64,000 nt of DNA from assembly GCA_009829735.1 (NCBI GenBank), contig CM020618.1, positions 35,192,894 through 35,256,893 of the forward strand, written 5' to 3'. This stretch comes from Pyropia yezoensis (lineage: Eukaryota; Rhodophyta; Bangiophyceae; Bangiales; Bangiaceae). This document shows positions 9,640 through 19,481 of the stretch, in pieces; the stretch's first letter is position 1; each line of letters begins with the position of its first letter. The notes below the pieces were generated by a model. It saw only the letters and a program-made list of their open reading frames with translations, had not been told where the DNA came from and ran no database searches. The translations under genes and the position numbers were made by a program.

Positions 9640-11976
9640 ATGTCGGCAGCGGTGACCACGTCGGCGGCTGACGCGATGGCCCGCGCCAAGGAAGCTGCCA
9701 CGAACGTCCTCAACGCCGCCTCTGCCAAGGTGACGGGCAATGGTGGGGCGGCGGTGGCGGCTTCTGCAGCCGGCGGCGATCATGCCACCCGCATCCTCGC
9801 GTCGGTTGTGCACAAGTCGCCCCTCCACGCGGCCCGCCTGTCCTACCGGCCACGGACGCCGCCACTGCTGCGGGGCTGCTTCCAGGTGGTGGAGGGGGAG
9901 CCCACGTCGGCCGAGTCGGACGTGGATGTTATCCGTTCCCTCTTTCCCGTCCTGTTTGGGCAGCCGACGGTGTCGCTGGTGCCCAACCGGGGGACCCCCG
10001 TCACGATGGGCAACGTCCTGCGGGTTGGCTTTGTGCTGTCGGGAGGCCCCGCGTCGGGCGGGCACAATGTGATTTCGGGGCTGTGGGACCACCTCGTGGA
10101 GCGCAACATGGACAGCAAGGTGTTTGGCTTTATTGACGGGCCGTCGGGCATCTGCACGGGCACCTACACGGAGATGACATCGGAGCTGATCAACGCGTTC
10201 CGCAACCAGGGGGGGTTCCACATGGTCGGCTCGGGTCGCACCAAGATTAGCACGCCCGAGCAGTTTGCCGCTGCCCGGGCGACGGCGGAAAAGCTGCAGC
10301 TGGACGGGCTGGTGGTCATTGGGGGCGACGACTCCAACACCAACGCCATGCTCCTGGCAGAGAACTTTGCGGCCAACGGGCTCAAGACGCGGGTGATCGG
10401 GTGCCCCAAGACCATTGATGGTGACCTGGTACGTGGTGGGGAGGGATGGCGGTGTTGTTTGTGGGGGGGAGGAGGGCGATGGGGGATGGTGCCGGCCTCG
10501 TCTCTTGCGTGGCGTTGGCGCTCCAGGTGCCTGCCGTTGCTATTGCTCTGTGGGGGTTGACTGTCGCTGGCGAGGCAGTGTGGTGGAGGTTGTCTTGTCC
10601 GTTGGTGCACCGGACTGACCTAACCCTGTGGTACTTCTTGTGGTTCCCCCGTTTCTCTCGTGTTATGTTTTTTGCTCGTGTACCTTGCCGGTGAGGTACC
10701 CACAGAGGAACCAGCATGTGGAGATGTCGTTTGGCTTTGACACGGCCACCAAGGTCTACTCGGAGCTGACGGGTAACCTTGGCCTGGACGCCATCTCGGC
10801 CAAGAAGACCTACCACTTTGTGCGCCTGATGGGCCGCTCCGCCTCGCACATCACGCTTGAGGTGGCCCTACAGACGCACCCCAACCTAACCCTTATTGGG
10901 GAGGAGGTGCAGGCCAAGAAGCAGACGCTGGCGCAGTGCGTCACCGCCATGGTCGAGCTGATTCTCGAACGGGCGGCGCTCGGCAAGAACTATGGTCTCA
11001 TCATCTTGGTACGCTTGGTTGGCGAGGTGACTGGTTGTGGGGTTCTTGCCTTGGCTGGCCTTTTTTGTGAACACCTGGACGGCGTTGTCCACGGGGGCGT
11101 GCCTGTTGTCTACGTCAGTGTGCGCGGCGTCTGCTGTGGTTGCTGGTTGCGGCTTCCTCTTTTTCAGGCGCTAACGATTTCTGTGGTTCGTTTTTCTGGA
11201 CTTGCTGCTCGACATGCACTGCTGCTGCTTTGTCTGCCATTCCCCGTCTGTTACTCTTTTCTTTTTCTCTCCAGCCCGAGGGTGTTATCGAGTTCATGCC
11301 TGATGTTTGCGCGCTCATCCAGCAGCTCAACGACATTTTGGCTGCTGGCTCGGTCAGCTTTGACGAGGTCGTTGTGAAGCTCGACGCTGAGAGCCGCAAC
11401 CTGTTCCTCCTCCTCCCCCGCACCTTTGCCGAACAGCTGATGATGGACCGTGACCCTCACGGCAACGTGCAGGTGTCCAAGATTGAGTCGGAGCGCCTCT
11501 TCATCGAGATGGTTACCAACGAGCTGGCCAAGCGGAAGAGCGCTGGCGAGGAGGTGCCCCCCTTTTCCCCTGTGGCCCACTTCCTTGGCTACGAAGGCCG
11601 CGCCTCCCTTCCCAGCAACTTTGACTGCAACCTGTGCTACAGCCTGGGCAACGTTGCCGCCGCACTGATTGAGTCGGGCAAGACTGGGTACATCGCCACC
11701 GCTTCCAACCTGACGTCCCCGCCGGAGCAGTGGAAGTGTGGCGGCTTCCCGCTTACCATGATGATGAACATTGAGCGGCGCAAGGGCAAGAACGTGCCCG
11801 TCATCAAGAAGGCGCTTGTGGTGCTCGAGGAGATGGCATTTAAGATCTTTGCGGAGCAGCGCGACTCGTGGCGCCTGACCGAGGACTACCGCTGCCCAGG
11901 ACCCATTCAGTACGCCGCTGACGCCAACGACATTACGATTACGCTGGCGTCTGAGGAGAAGGCGGTCAAGGCTTAG
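9640..11976 (+). CDS. PFP: Pyrophosphate--fructose 6-phosphate 1-phosphotransferase, three exons
   Basis: Exons 9640-10428, 10706-11008 and 11275-11976 join in phase 0 to give 597 residues, a normal PFP length. Intron 1 (GTACGT...CACAG) and intron 2 (GTACGC...CTCCAG) follow GT-AG. PFP phosphorylates fructose 6-phosphate with pyrophosphate in the cytosol, reversibly. Seen motifs: GGPASGGHN (residues 135-143), GGDDSNTNA (228-236), whose second Asp is the mark of pyrophosphate rather than ATP enzymes, PKTIDGDL (256-263), SFGFDTATK, MGRSASHITLE early in exon 2's continuation, and GYEGRASLPSNFD in exon 3. This set matches the catalytic (beta-type) subunit of plant PFP. The start is the first in-frame ATG and has A at -3 (ACCATGT). 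About 80 residues before the conserved core are Ala-rich. It runs convergent to lycopene cyclase. Confidence 0.95.
10429..10705 (+). other. PFP intron 1
   Basis: 277 bases, GTACGTGG at the donor and TACCCACAG at the acceptor. It splits the coding sequence exactly after GDL of the PKTIDGDL motif. Confidence 0.85.
11009..11274 (+). other. PFP intron 2
   Basis: 266 bases, GTACGC donor, pyrimidine-rich TTTTTCTCTCCAG acceptor. It joins LIIL to PEGVIEF, a contiguous stretch in PFP enzymes. Confidence 0.85.
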
Positions 11977-12384
11977 GGGCCGTTGCCGCAGCGCGGCTGG
12001 TTGAGAGCTGGTTGATTGATTGTCCCTTGTCTTTTTCTGTGCTTTGGGCATGCATATCTTCTTGTTCTGTTGTGTGTGTGGGCTGTGTCCTGTGCGCACC
12101 TCGCGTTTGCTGTGCTAATTAGAGGCTCGTGTGGTATCCACACCCTGTTGCCTGGCGGGATCTAGGGCTGAGTGTTTCTGCCGTGCTTGGGTGACGACGG
12201 CGCTACGCTGGGTATTGCTACAGGTAAATACCAGTGCCACGTGTTCTGACCCACAGCGCAGCGATGGAGCAAGACTGAAAAGAAACAGAGCGCCAGACTT
12301 GGCGACGGGCCAGGACCCTCATCCATCGCGACGTCTCTTCGACCAACTCCTCTCCCCGGTGTCCCCCTCGGCCCCTTACGGCCG
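11977..12384. other. Convergent 3' region between PFP and lycopene cyclase
   Basis: T-rich just after the PFP stop (12010-12080), then neutral sequence. It must hold both 3' UTRs; no clear polyadenylation signal was singled out and no gene is seen. Confidence 0.5.
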
Positions 12385-14256
12385 TCACTCCGTCTCCGCC
12401 GGCAGCGGTGGCAGTTTGACCGGTGGTGGCACCTCCACCGGGTACAGCGGCAACAGGCTCATTAGCAGCTTGCCCCGCCCGTGAAACGCCCCAAATGGTG
12501 TGATCGTCGCCCGCACCCGGTTGCTCGTCCGGAAAAAGACGCCCAAACCAAACGCCAGGCGCTCACCCGGCCGCAGCAGACGGAAAGAGAGGAACTCTGC
12601 CCACTGCTGGCGGGGCAGGCGGAAAAACGCGGAGAAGAAATCGCGGAGCGTGAGCAGGTCCAACCGCCGCAGGTACTCGCCGCCAAAGTTGAAAAAGTCA
12701 CGCTGTCGCCGCCGGCCAATGCTCCACAGCGCATCCCACACGCCCGCCGCTACCGCGTCCGCATCTACTTCCAACTCCGGGGCACCCTGCTGGCCTGACA
12801 AAGGCGTCGGCGTGGATGCAGGGCCACTCACTGCACCACCGGCGGCCGCGGCCGCCTCTACAGCGGTGGCCTTGGCCGCCGCCAGCTGCCCCGCAATCAG
12901 CCCCGCGGCCTCGTCGGCCAACTCGAGCGCGCGGGCAACCATGTAGCCCGTCGCGGGGTGGACGAGCGCGGCAGCGCCGCCAAACGCAACAACCCGCTGC
13001 CGCCGGGCCGGCAGTGGCCCGCCCATAGGGATGAGACAGTATTCCTCGTCGAGCACCCGCGTGACGGTGATGCCGTCGTGTGCCAGGCGCGCGTGGAGGC
13101 GGCGCTTTAGGTCGTCAAATGGCACCGCGGGGGAGGCGATGAGGGAGGTCTCCTCAAAGAAAACGCGGTTGGGAGCCGTGGGCATGGCATACAGGAAGGT
13201 CGGGACGGCGGTGGACTCGGTGCGCTCGGCTGCGCTCCCCTGCATGTGGTCATCCCGGTAGTCCATGAGCACCATTCGACCAGGCGCGTAGGGGTGGGAC
13301 TCTACCTCAGCCTCAATGCCATAGGCGGCCTGGAAGCCCCGCTGGTCCAAAGAGGACGGCCCGTCCCCGTCGGCAGCGGCGCCCTCCATCTCAACAAACC
13401 GAAGTGCGTGGCCAGTGGCGTCCGCGACGACCGCCCCACGGGCAGACCGAAGGGGCCCGACCAGCCGCGGGCGAGACGGGCCGCCACCCCCCGCCCCCGT
13501 CGCGTCGTCACCGTCCGCCACGGGCGCGGGTACCACGTCCTGGTAGCTCACCACCGAATGGGCAGCGGGCGTCACGTCCACGTCGGCCGCCGCCGCGTGT
13601 CGGACCGTCACCGCCCCCGACGCGCGGCAGCGAGCAAGCAGCCGCCGCTTGAGCGCGTGCCGGTCCAGCCGCACGTACACCCGGTTAAGTGCCGACGGAG
13701 CCCCGTCGGCGCGCACGTACGCCACCGCGTCGGGCCAAACGGCGCTGGTGCAGTCGCCCAGGCCGAGCGCCTCCAGCTCGTCCAACCACACCCCGTAATT
13801 GTTGGGCCACGGCTGATCAAGCGCCGCGTCCAGCACCAGCGTCCGGAGGCCGCGCTCGCCAAGGCCCGCAGACAGGGACAGGCCCGCGGGGCCGCCGCCA
13901 ATTACCACCACGTCGTAGAGGCGGGTGTCGTCATCGGCAGTGGGGGGGATGGGCGACGTCGCCGTCGCAGCGGCCGCCACAGAGGCCATCGAAGGGGCGG
14001 AAGAAGAAGCGGCGGGCGACGACGACGCTGCCGCCGCGGCAGTCGACCCGGCCGCTGCGGGCGTCGTCACCATCCGCGTCGCGGGCGCGCCGCGCGGCGG
14101 CCGCTGCCCCAGCCGCTGCGCCGCGACCGCCGCACTGCGACCGCGGAGTCTGGTAGACAGCGGCCAAACCGCGGGCGCGACCCCCAATGCGCCGACCGAC
14201 CGCCCGAGCGGCCGCGGGCCAGCCGTCGCCGGCGCCGCCGGTACAAACGCCGCCAT
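12385..14256 (-). CDS. LCYB: Plastid lycopene cyclase (beta type more likely)
   Basis: A single-exon 623-residue flavoprotein that closes the ends of lycopene to ionone rings in plastid carotenoid synthesis. Seen motifs (numbered from this start): GGGPAG dinucleotide-binding loop (120-125), WPNNYGVW (151-158), YGIEAEVE with MVLMDYRD about twenty residues on (near 311-334), FLYAMP (354-359), FEETS (367-371), IPMGGPLP (409-416) and HPATGYMVAR (433-442), all diagnostic of plant and algal lycopene cyclases. The C-terminal block ending in a LAFGLGVFF-like stretch resembles beta more than epsilon cyclases, but that split is not certain. The ATG at 14256 is chosen over one 28 codons upstream. It has a good context (CACCATGG) and yields MAAFVP, the Phe-bearing start typical of red-algal transit peptides. 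An Ala/Ser/Pro-rich leader of about 110 residues follows. Confidence 0.93.
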   Translation of the reverse strand: MAAFVPAAPATAGPRPLGRSVGALGVAPAVWPLSTRLRGRSAAVAAQRLGQRPPRGAPATRMVTTPAAAGSTAAAAASSSPAASSSAPSMASVAAAATATSPIPPTADDDTRLYDVVVIGGGPAGLSLSAGLGERGLRTLVLDAALDQPWPNNYGVWLDELEALGLGDCTSAVWPDAVAYVRADGAPSALNRVYVRLDRHALKRRLLARCRASGAVTVRHAAAADVDVTPAAHSVVSYQDVVPAPVADGDDATGAGGGGPSRPRLVGPLRSARGAVVADATGHALRFVEMEGAAADGDGPSSLDQRGFQAAYGIEAEVESHPYAPGRMVLMDYRDDHMQGSAAERTESTAVPTFLYAMPTAPNRVFFEETSLIASPAVPFDDLKRRLHARLAHDGITVTRVLDEEYCLIPMGGPLPARRQRVVAFGGAAALVHPATGYMVARALELADEAAGLIAGQLAAAKATAVEAAAAAGGAVSGPASTPTPLSGQQGAPELEVDADAVAAGVWDALWSIGRRRQRDFFNFGGEYLRRLDLLTLRDFFSAFFRLPRQQWAEFLSFRLLRPGERLAFGLGVFFRTSNRVRATITPFGAFHGRGKLLMSLLPLYPVEVPPPVKLPPLPAETE

Positions 14257-15206
14257 GGTGCCCCGACCAAGCACAGCGGGAAAGAGGGCACCACGAGGGA
14301 CACACAAACGGAAGGGCCGGGAGGGGCAAGAGGAGCCCACGCACGGTGGCAGCTCAGACCCTTCCTAGACGAAGCGACGATGCGGTGTGCACTGACCCAG
14401 GCACCACACTCGGGCGGGCGGGAGCAACGGGTGCCGGTGCCTTCCACCGCCGCGTTTGTATCTACGAACCCAAGTCTCTCCTCTCCCTTGGGGGATCGCA
14501 GCCACAGACTGGGGGAGAGCTCGCGACAATTCCAGTGACTTTCTGAACAGGAGCTAGGAGGTCCCAACCATCTCGAAAACATTATATGTATAACATATTA
14601 TTATGCTCAACTAAAAGTGCATAAAAACACGTCACATTTTCGAAGAGACAGGTCATTTGGACAAGTGAAATCCCGTGACAACAATTACATGATGATAGTA
14701 CAGAAACAGAAGTCGACATACAAAAAATAGATAGGTACAGAAACAGAAGGCTACATACCAGCTCACGCCAGGAGAGGTACTGGACGAGCAACACTCCATA
14801 CCTCCCTCGTACGCACAGACACACCATGTACTCCACATTGTTCTTGTGTATTTTTTGTCCTTCTATGTCCAGTCTGTCATGTACGTCAGGCCTCTGGAGC
14901 CGCATGGCTGAGTGGCCTATATGTTGGCGTACTGTACTGCTCACCGAGGGGTTGCAAGATTGGCTCCCCTGCTGGCCACTTTTGGACAGAGGAGCGCGGA
15001 TGCCCACCGCCGGCGACACCCTGTAACTATCGGTTAAACCCCTCCGGGAAACATCCGACTCATCCTGGGAAAGGTCCCCGGGAAAAGCCGGCGTCTAACC
15101 TACTAGTGAACGGCCGACAATTACCCATAATTGGCTCGTCGGCGAAAAAGGGGGCGGGTGACGCACCCCGTGGTAGGTGAGGGTCACGGGCAAGATGTGC
15201 GCTGTC
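14257..15206. other. Region between lycopene cyclase and the Fanzor-like gene
   Basis: It contains the lycopene cyclase promoter/5' UTR side (14257-14570), an AT-rich island (about 14580-14900) carrying a GTACAGAAACAGAAG direct repeat, and the 3' flank of the Fanzor-like gene with the stem-loop at 15113-15143. The hydrophobic minus-strand frame at 14582-15019 has no recognisable domain and was not called. Confidence 0.5.
15113..15143 (-). ncRNA. Stem-loop 3' of the Fanzor-like gene
   Basis: GCCGAC (15113-15118) pairs with GTCGGC (15138-15143), and inside it CAATTA (15118-15123) pairs with TAATTG (15128-15133) around a four-base loop. It lies about 64 bases beyond the Fanzor-like stop codon on the same strand. 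In TnpB and Fanzor systems the guide RNA overlaps the 3' end or 3' flank of the nuclease gene, so this could be part of such an RNA. It could equally be an ordinary 3' UTR hairpin. No expression evidence. Confidence 0.3.
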
Positions 15207-18200
15207 TTAGCGTCTTGCAGTGTCCACCAGACCACGGGGCGCGTCTGTCGCCCCCGTCTCCGCCCGACGTACCCCGTCCATGGCACTGCCGGCCGCCGCC
15301 ACCCGTTCCCCACCAGAAGCACCGCGTCGCGTCGTACAGGACGCCGCCGTCGCGTCGCCGTCGACAACCCCCCTACCGCCACCGCCACCGCCACCGCCAC
15401 CGCCACCGCCACCGCCACCGCCACCACCACCGCCACCGCCACCACCACCACCACCGCCACCACCACCACCACCACCACCGTCGCCGACAGTGTCCACTGC
15501 AGCCAGTACGGGCCATACATCGACCCGCGTAGTCGCACGCGTGCGACGTACAGGCGGGACGGGAACACCACTTGGAGGACGCTTGGTCGTCCAGGCCCAC
15601 CTCATACCAAACGGGCGCTTGAAAGGCCACACGTCCGTACCCGTTAGACGACGAGCGGCCACCCACGCCATGTTGCGGGCCGCAACGTCGTCCCGATTGC
15701 GAATGACGGGCGGGTGTGGCGCTGGGTGACCGGGGCCTTGTGGGGCCGCGAGAGAGCACGTGTAGCAGCCCTTGGCCGCCCACTCGCTCAGCCGCCTCGG
15801 GTCGGCATAGACGGCGCGGTCCTCGACGGCACAGGCGGCCAGCGCGGCCGCGCGCCGCGCCACAGCAGCAGCACGGGCAGTGGCTCGGACGGCCGCCCGG
15901 TAGGCGTCGGGGTCTGGCCCTCGGCGCGTCACGTGGGTAGCAGAGGGGAGGGCCCGCTCTGGCCGCCCCCGACGCGACCCAGCCGCCATCCGCACACGCC
16001 GTGTCGACGGCAGAGGGCCGGCCGGCGGCCCGTACAGCTCTCTTGGAATCTTGGGGGGGGAGTTGCCCGTCGAGTAGATGAGCACCATCTTGTCGTGACA
16101 CTCGGAGCACGCCTTGCTCGTGTTGAACTCGTCCTGGTCGACAAACCAGCACAGCCGTCGGAGGTGGCGGCGGAGCCAGGCGTCCCCCCCGCACACGCGC
16201 GCGGTGCCCATGGCCACGACGACCGCGCCGCCGCCACGGACCTGGCGAAGGAGGCCGCCGGTCAGGTCCCGCTCCACCGAGGCAGCAAAGCGGCCGCGTT
16301 GGGTGGCCTTGCGCACACGCGCCGCCCGCAGGTGTCGCGTGGCTTGCGCGCCAAATCGGTGGCCGTACGCGGCCGTGTCGCGACGGGCGGCCCACTCGAG
16401 CGTTGCCTGCAGGTGCTTGCCATCGTCGCCGGTACGCATCGTGCCGTGTGCTGCTGCCAAGTCGACGGGTGGTAGGTGGCCAGCGACGCCGCCTCCGTCA
16501 CCCGCCGCCGCCGCCACCAGTCCCGCCACCGCCACCGCCACCGGTCCCGCCTCAGTACCGCTGCGTGCCCGCCACTGCTTCCACGCACGGGCCAAAAAGT
16601 TACCGCCGCTGGCCTCCCGAAAGTGGGCGGCACTCAGGCTGTAGCGACGGCCGGGGACGGGTGCCAGTCGACGACACCCCTTGCGCCGGGGCAGCGCGTC
16701 CACCCGGTCCAGCAGCGGCGCGTCTAGGGTGGTGCCGCTGGCACTGTCGCCCGCCGCGGCAGTGGGGTCCACCAGCCACCGTGCCACCTTTTCCGCCTCG
16801 TGACGGGGCGCAGTCCACCGGGACAGGCGCGTGCGACGCAGCACACGCCGCACCGAGGTGGCGAGCTGTGTGCGGCGGGCCCGTCGGATGGACGCCTGCG
16901 GCCCACGCCGCACGCGCCCGTGGCCACCGCCGGGGCTCGCCGTCTGGTAGGTCTTTGCCTCGGGGGGCGTCGTCGCACCCGCCGCCGCCGGGGCCACCTC
17001 CGCCGCATCATCGTCGCTGCCCTCGGGTGACGACCGCCGCGCTTGTCGCTTGGAACGGCTCCCCCCTGTCCCCGCCCCTGCAGCCGGGGCGCCCGCCGCC
17101 TCGCGCTTCCTAGACCCCCTGGGTGGGTGGCCGTCGGGCACGGTTGGGGCTCCCGCCACCCCGTCTTGGACGCCCGCCCCACGCAGGAGCGCCACGGCCG
17201 CCCGGTTGAGCGCGTCCAAGCCCATGTGGCGGGACCACGCGGCGCGCATCGCGGCTACAGCGGGGCGGGCTGGGAGGTCTGGCGTCGCCACGCGCTCACC
17301 CGGTGCTGCCGACAGTACGGCAGACCGTCCCGGGTCTCCGCCGACCATCTGGAGCCACCGGACGCGCGCCAACGGCAGGCCAGCCCGCTCGAGCTGCGTC
17401 AGTACCCCCGCCCGTGACGCAAAGCCTTTGCCGCCGCGGTCCCGCGCACGTCCACCGCCGTTCAGCTTCTTGGCCCAGGCCACCGCCCGCGCCTCGGCCT
17501 CTGCGGCCGTGTCGGGTCGAGACAGAAAAAACGTTACCGCCACGCCGTCGGTAGACAGCTGGGAGGCGGCCCGGTTGGCGCGGCCACCGACAACAGCCAT
17601 GGCGGCCAGCACCGCTGCACCGCCCGTTCGCAGCTCTGGCCATGCCCGAAGACTGGGGTGGCCACGCACCCCCACGCCAGTGGCGACCGAAACTGCCTGC
17701 AACAGGGCGAGCATCCTGTCCGGCACCAGCGTGCCGTGACCGTGGAGCACCGCTCGGGCGCCAGGGATGAGGGCGTAGGGGCTCCCCACACCCACATTCA
17801 GGACGTGGAGGAGAAACGGCACGTACGCCCACCAGCGGCGCTTCTTCACAGGCGTTGCTGGAAAGAGGCCCGACACAGAGGGTGGCATGGCCGCCCGCAT
17901 GACGGCCACCCGTTGCGCCAGCGCCTGGACTAGGTGCTGGGGGACGCCGTCGAGGCCCCGCCGGCCCGGCGCTGCCTTGTCCGCGGTCCCCGCGCGGAAG
18001 CGCGCGGCCGCCCACCGCGTCAGCCGCCGCTCCGTGTCCCAGGCAGAGCCGCCCGCTGGAGCAGCCGTGGCAGCGGGGGGGGTGGCCAGCGCGTCCTTGG
18101 CCGCCTTGGCGCCCAGCTTGCGACACGCCGCGTCCACACACCGCCCGGCGTGGGTGGCCACGATGGTGGCGACGGGCTCGCATCGTGTTGTGTTGTTGCT

Positions 18201-19460
18201 CGCCGGAAGATACCGGTCGCACGCAGCTGCCGTCACGGCCATCACCCGCGTCAGGGCATAGGAGAGCACCTCTGCCAGCAGCGGGTGGCTCGTCGTCACC
18301 ACAGAGCGCGCGCGCGCCATCCGCGTGTTGGTCCGCCCCTTGCCACACCCCGCACACACGGTGCCCGCCTGCAGGGGACTGCCAGACACACCCTCGCAGC
18401 CGCAGGCGTAGGCAAACCACAGCCAGAAGGGCGCCCAGTTTGCGGGCACGGCCCCCGTCCAGTCGGCGTCGTCCGCGGCTGCGTCCGCGACGGTCGACAC
18501 CAGGCGGCGCAATGCCACGTCGAGCACGCGGAGCATGAGGAAGCGGATCTTGGTAGCCGCCACAGAGAGGTCCTCCAGCTCTGCTTGCAGCGCCGTCTCC
18601 ACCGCCGCGCGCGTGTCGGTGTCGTCCTTGTCGTCCCCAAACACCGCCCTTGCCAGGACGCCCACCGGCACGGTCCACGCCCGCGTCTGCCGTCCAGTGC
18701 TCTGAAGCGGGTCCTTGCAGTCGGGGTCGACGCCGCGGTCGTAGGCCGCTGGCACGCCCCCACAGTGCCGCTGCACCGGGCAGGCGGCGTCCCCGCTGCT
18801 GTGGCCCCCTCCCAGGCAGTCGCGACACTTGGACGCGGCCGCCGCCGCCGCCGCCGGGACGGCGGCGGCAGCGGCAGCGGCGGCGGCAGCGGCCGCCGGC
18901 CCTGCACCAGCCGGGGCCTTGCAAGAGGTGACCTTTTGCCCGGGCTCGCCACATCCGCTACACTTTTGCGTCCGCCCCTTGCGGGCGGGCGGTGCGTCAG
19001 TGGCAGCCTCGCGCCGGGGCAAGCCCGCGGCGGCCACGCCAATCAGCCCAGCGGCCGTCTTGGCGCGTGCGGCGAGCTCCACCTCGGCCTCGCTTGGCGC
19101 CGCCCGACCACCACAGTACACGCTGACCGCCTGTGCTGCGCCTGTGATGGCCGCGACGAGGTCCTCGCCGGCGCCGTCGAGGGGGCCCGCCGCCTCCTCA
19201 TCCTTGGCCGCCTGCTGCAACTGCGCGACGGCGGCAGACCAGTCGGCCGACGAGGCCGCGTCGCCCCCGTGGGGTGCAGACACGCCCTGCAGGCGGCTCA
19301 GGTTGGCGGCGAGCACCACCCGCTTGAGCGTCACCACGTTGCGTGCGTCTTGAACGTACGCCTGCTCTTGTGTCGGGTCCCACTCCTCGTCTGAGGTGGT
19401 GTCGCCGTCCAGCCCATCGACGCCAATGTCTTGGTCGCTGCCGTCGTCATCATCGTTCAT
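15207..19460 (-). CDS. Fanzor-like (eukaryotic TnpB-type) RNA-guided nuclease
   Basis: A single 1417-residue frame. Its conserved core follows the Fanzor/TnpB order: a strand with STDGVAVTF (about 636-644), RuvC-I in MVGGDPGRSAVLS (Asp near 709), the YSLSAAHFREASGG segment (about 940-953), a RuvC-II-like strand VVVAMG (about 1080-1085), VDQDEFNTSKACSEC (1107-1121) opening a zinc ribbon, CYTC (1232-1235) closing it, and RuvC-III NRDDVAARN (Asp near 1257). Fanzors are eukaryotic homologues of TnpB, the ancestor of Cas12, and cut DNA guided by an RNA from their 3' flank. VVVAMG lacks the usual Glu; Fanzors are known for a rearranged catalytic Glu, and the DEF Glu (near 1111) is a candidate here. 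Oddities: an acidic N terminus, Cys clusters (167-180, 212-235, 352-373), an insert of about 110 residues inside the ribbon and a poly-Gly tail (about 1320-1360). Base composition equals that of the neighbours, arguing for long residence. No terminal repeats were found, so it may be an immobile or domesticated copy. Confidence 0.8.
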   Translation of the reverse strand: MNDDDDGSDQDIGVDGLDGDTTSDEEWDPTQEQAYVQDARNVVTLKRVVLAANLSRLQGVSAPHGGDAASSADWSAAVAQLQQAAKDEEAAGPLDGAGEDLVAAITGAAQAVSVYCGGRAAPSEAEVELAARAKTAAGLIGVAAAGLPRREAATDAPPARKGRTQKCSGCGEPGQKVTSCKAPAGAGPAAAAAAAAAAAAVPAAAAAAASKCRDCLGGGHSSGDAACPVQRHCGGVPAAYDRGVDPDCKDPLQSTGRQTRAWTVPVGVLARAVFGDDKDDTDTRAAVETALQAELEDLSVAATKIRFLMLRVLDVALRRLVSTVADAAADDADWTGAVPANWAPFWLWFAYACGCEGVSGSPLQAGTVCAGCGKGRTNTRMARARSVVTTSHPLLAEVLSYALTRVMAVTAAACDRYLPASNNTTRCEPVATIVATHAGRCVDAACRKLGAKAAKDALATPPAATAAPAGGSAWDTERRLTRWAAARFRAGTADKAAPGRRGLDGVPQHLVQALAQRVAVMRAAMPPSVSGLFPATPVKKRRWWAYVPFLLHVLNVGVGSPYALIPGARAVLHGHGTLVPDRMLALLQAVSVATGVGVRGHPSLRAWPELRTGGAAVLAAMAVVGGRANRAASQLSTDGVAVTFFLSRPDTAAEAEARAVAWAKKLNGGGRARDRGGKGFASRAGVLTQLERAGLPLARVRWLQMVGGDPGRSAVLSAAPGERVATPDLPARPAVAAMRAAWSRHMGLDALNRAAVALLRGAGVQDGVAGAPTVPDGHPPRGSRKREAAGAPAAGAGTGGSRSKRQARRSSPEGSDDDAAEVAPAAAGATTPPEAKTYQTASPGGGHGRVRRGPQASIRRARRTQLATSVRRVLRRTRLSRWTAPRHEAEKVARWLVDPTAAAGDSASGTTLDAPLLDRVDALPRRKGCRRLAPVPGRRYSLSAAHFREASGGNFLARAWKQWRARSGTEAGPVAVAVAGLVAAAAGDGGGVAGHLPPVDLAAAHGTMRTGDDGKHLQATLEWAARRDTAAYGHRFGAQATRHLRAARVRKATQRGRFAASVERDLTGGLLRQVRGGGAVVVAMGTARVCGGDAWLRRHLRRLCWFVDQDEFNTSKACSECHDKMVLIYSTGNSPPKIPRELYGPPAGPLPSTRRVRMAAGSRRGRPERALPSATHVTRRGPDPDAYRAAVRATARAAAVARRAAALAACAVEDRAVYADPRRLSEWAAKGCYTCSLAAPQGPGHPAPHPPVIRNRDDVAARNMAWVAARRLTGTDVWPFKRPFGMRWAWTTKRPPSGVPVPPVRRTRATTRVDVWPVLAAVDTVGDGGGGGGGGGGGGGGGGGGGGGGGGGGGGGGGGGGGRGVVDGDATAASCTTRRGASGGERVAAAGSAMDGVRRAETGATDAPRGLVDTARR
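15375..15480. repeat. (CCGCCA)n microsatellite inside the Fanzor-like gene
   Basis: Imperfect CCG/CCA triplets encode the poly-Gly tract near the C terminus of the nuclease. The frame stays open on both strands because of the repeat. Confidence 0.85.
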
Positions 19461-19478
19461 CGTGAATCCGGGGCGGGG

Positions 19479-19481
<3 letters not shown>

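Noticed and set aside
14257-14340. Upstream ATG of lycopene cyclase
   Set aside because: The downstream ATG has a stronger context and gives the MAAF start expected for a red-algal transit peptide.
13246-14538. 430-codon plus-strand frame over lycopene cyclase
   Set aside because: Arg/His/Gly-rich shadow of the GC-rich cyclase gene on the other strand.
14582-15019. Hydrophobic 145-codon frame as a membrane protein
   Set aside because: No homology signal; hydrophobicity follows from the local AT-rich composition.
17296-18954. 552-codon minus-strand frame and 486-codon plus-strand frame in the Fanzor-like gene
   Set aside because: Arg/Gly/Cys-rich shadows in other frames of the real gene, no conserved motif.
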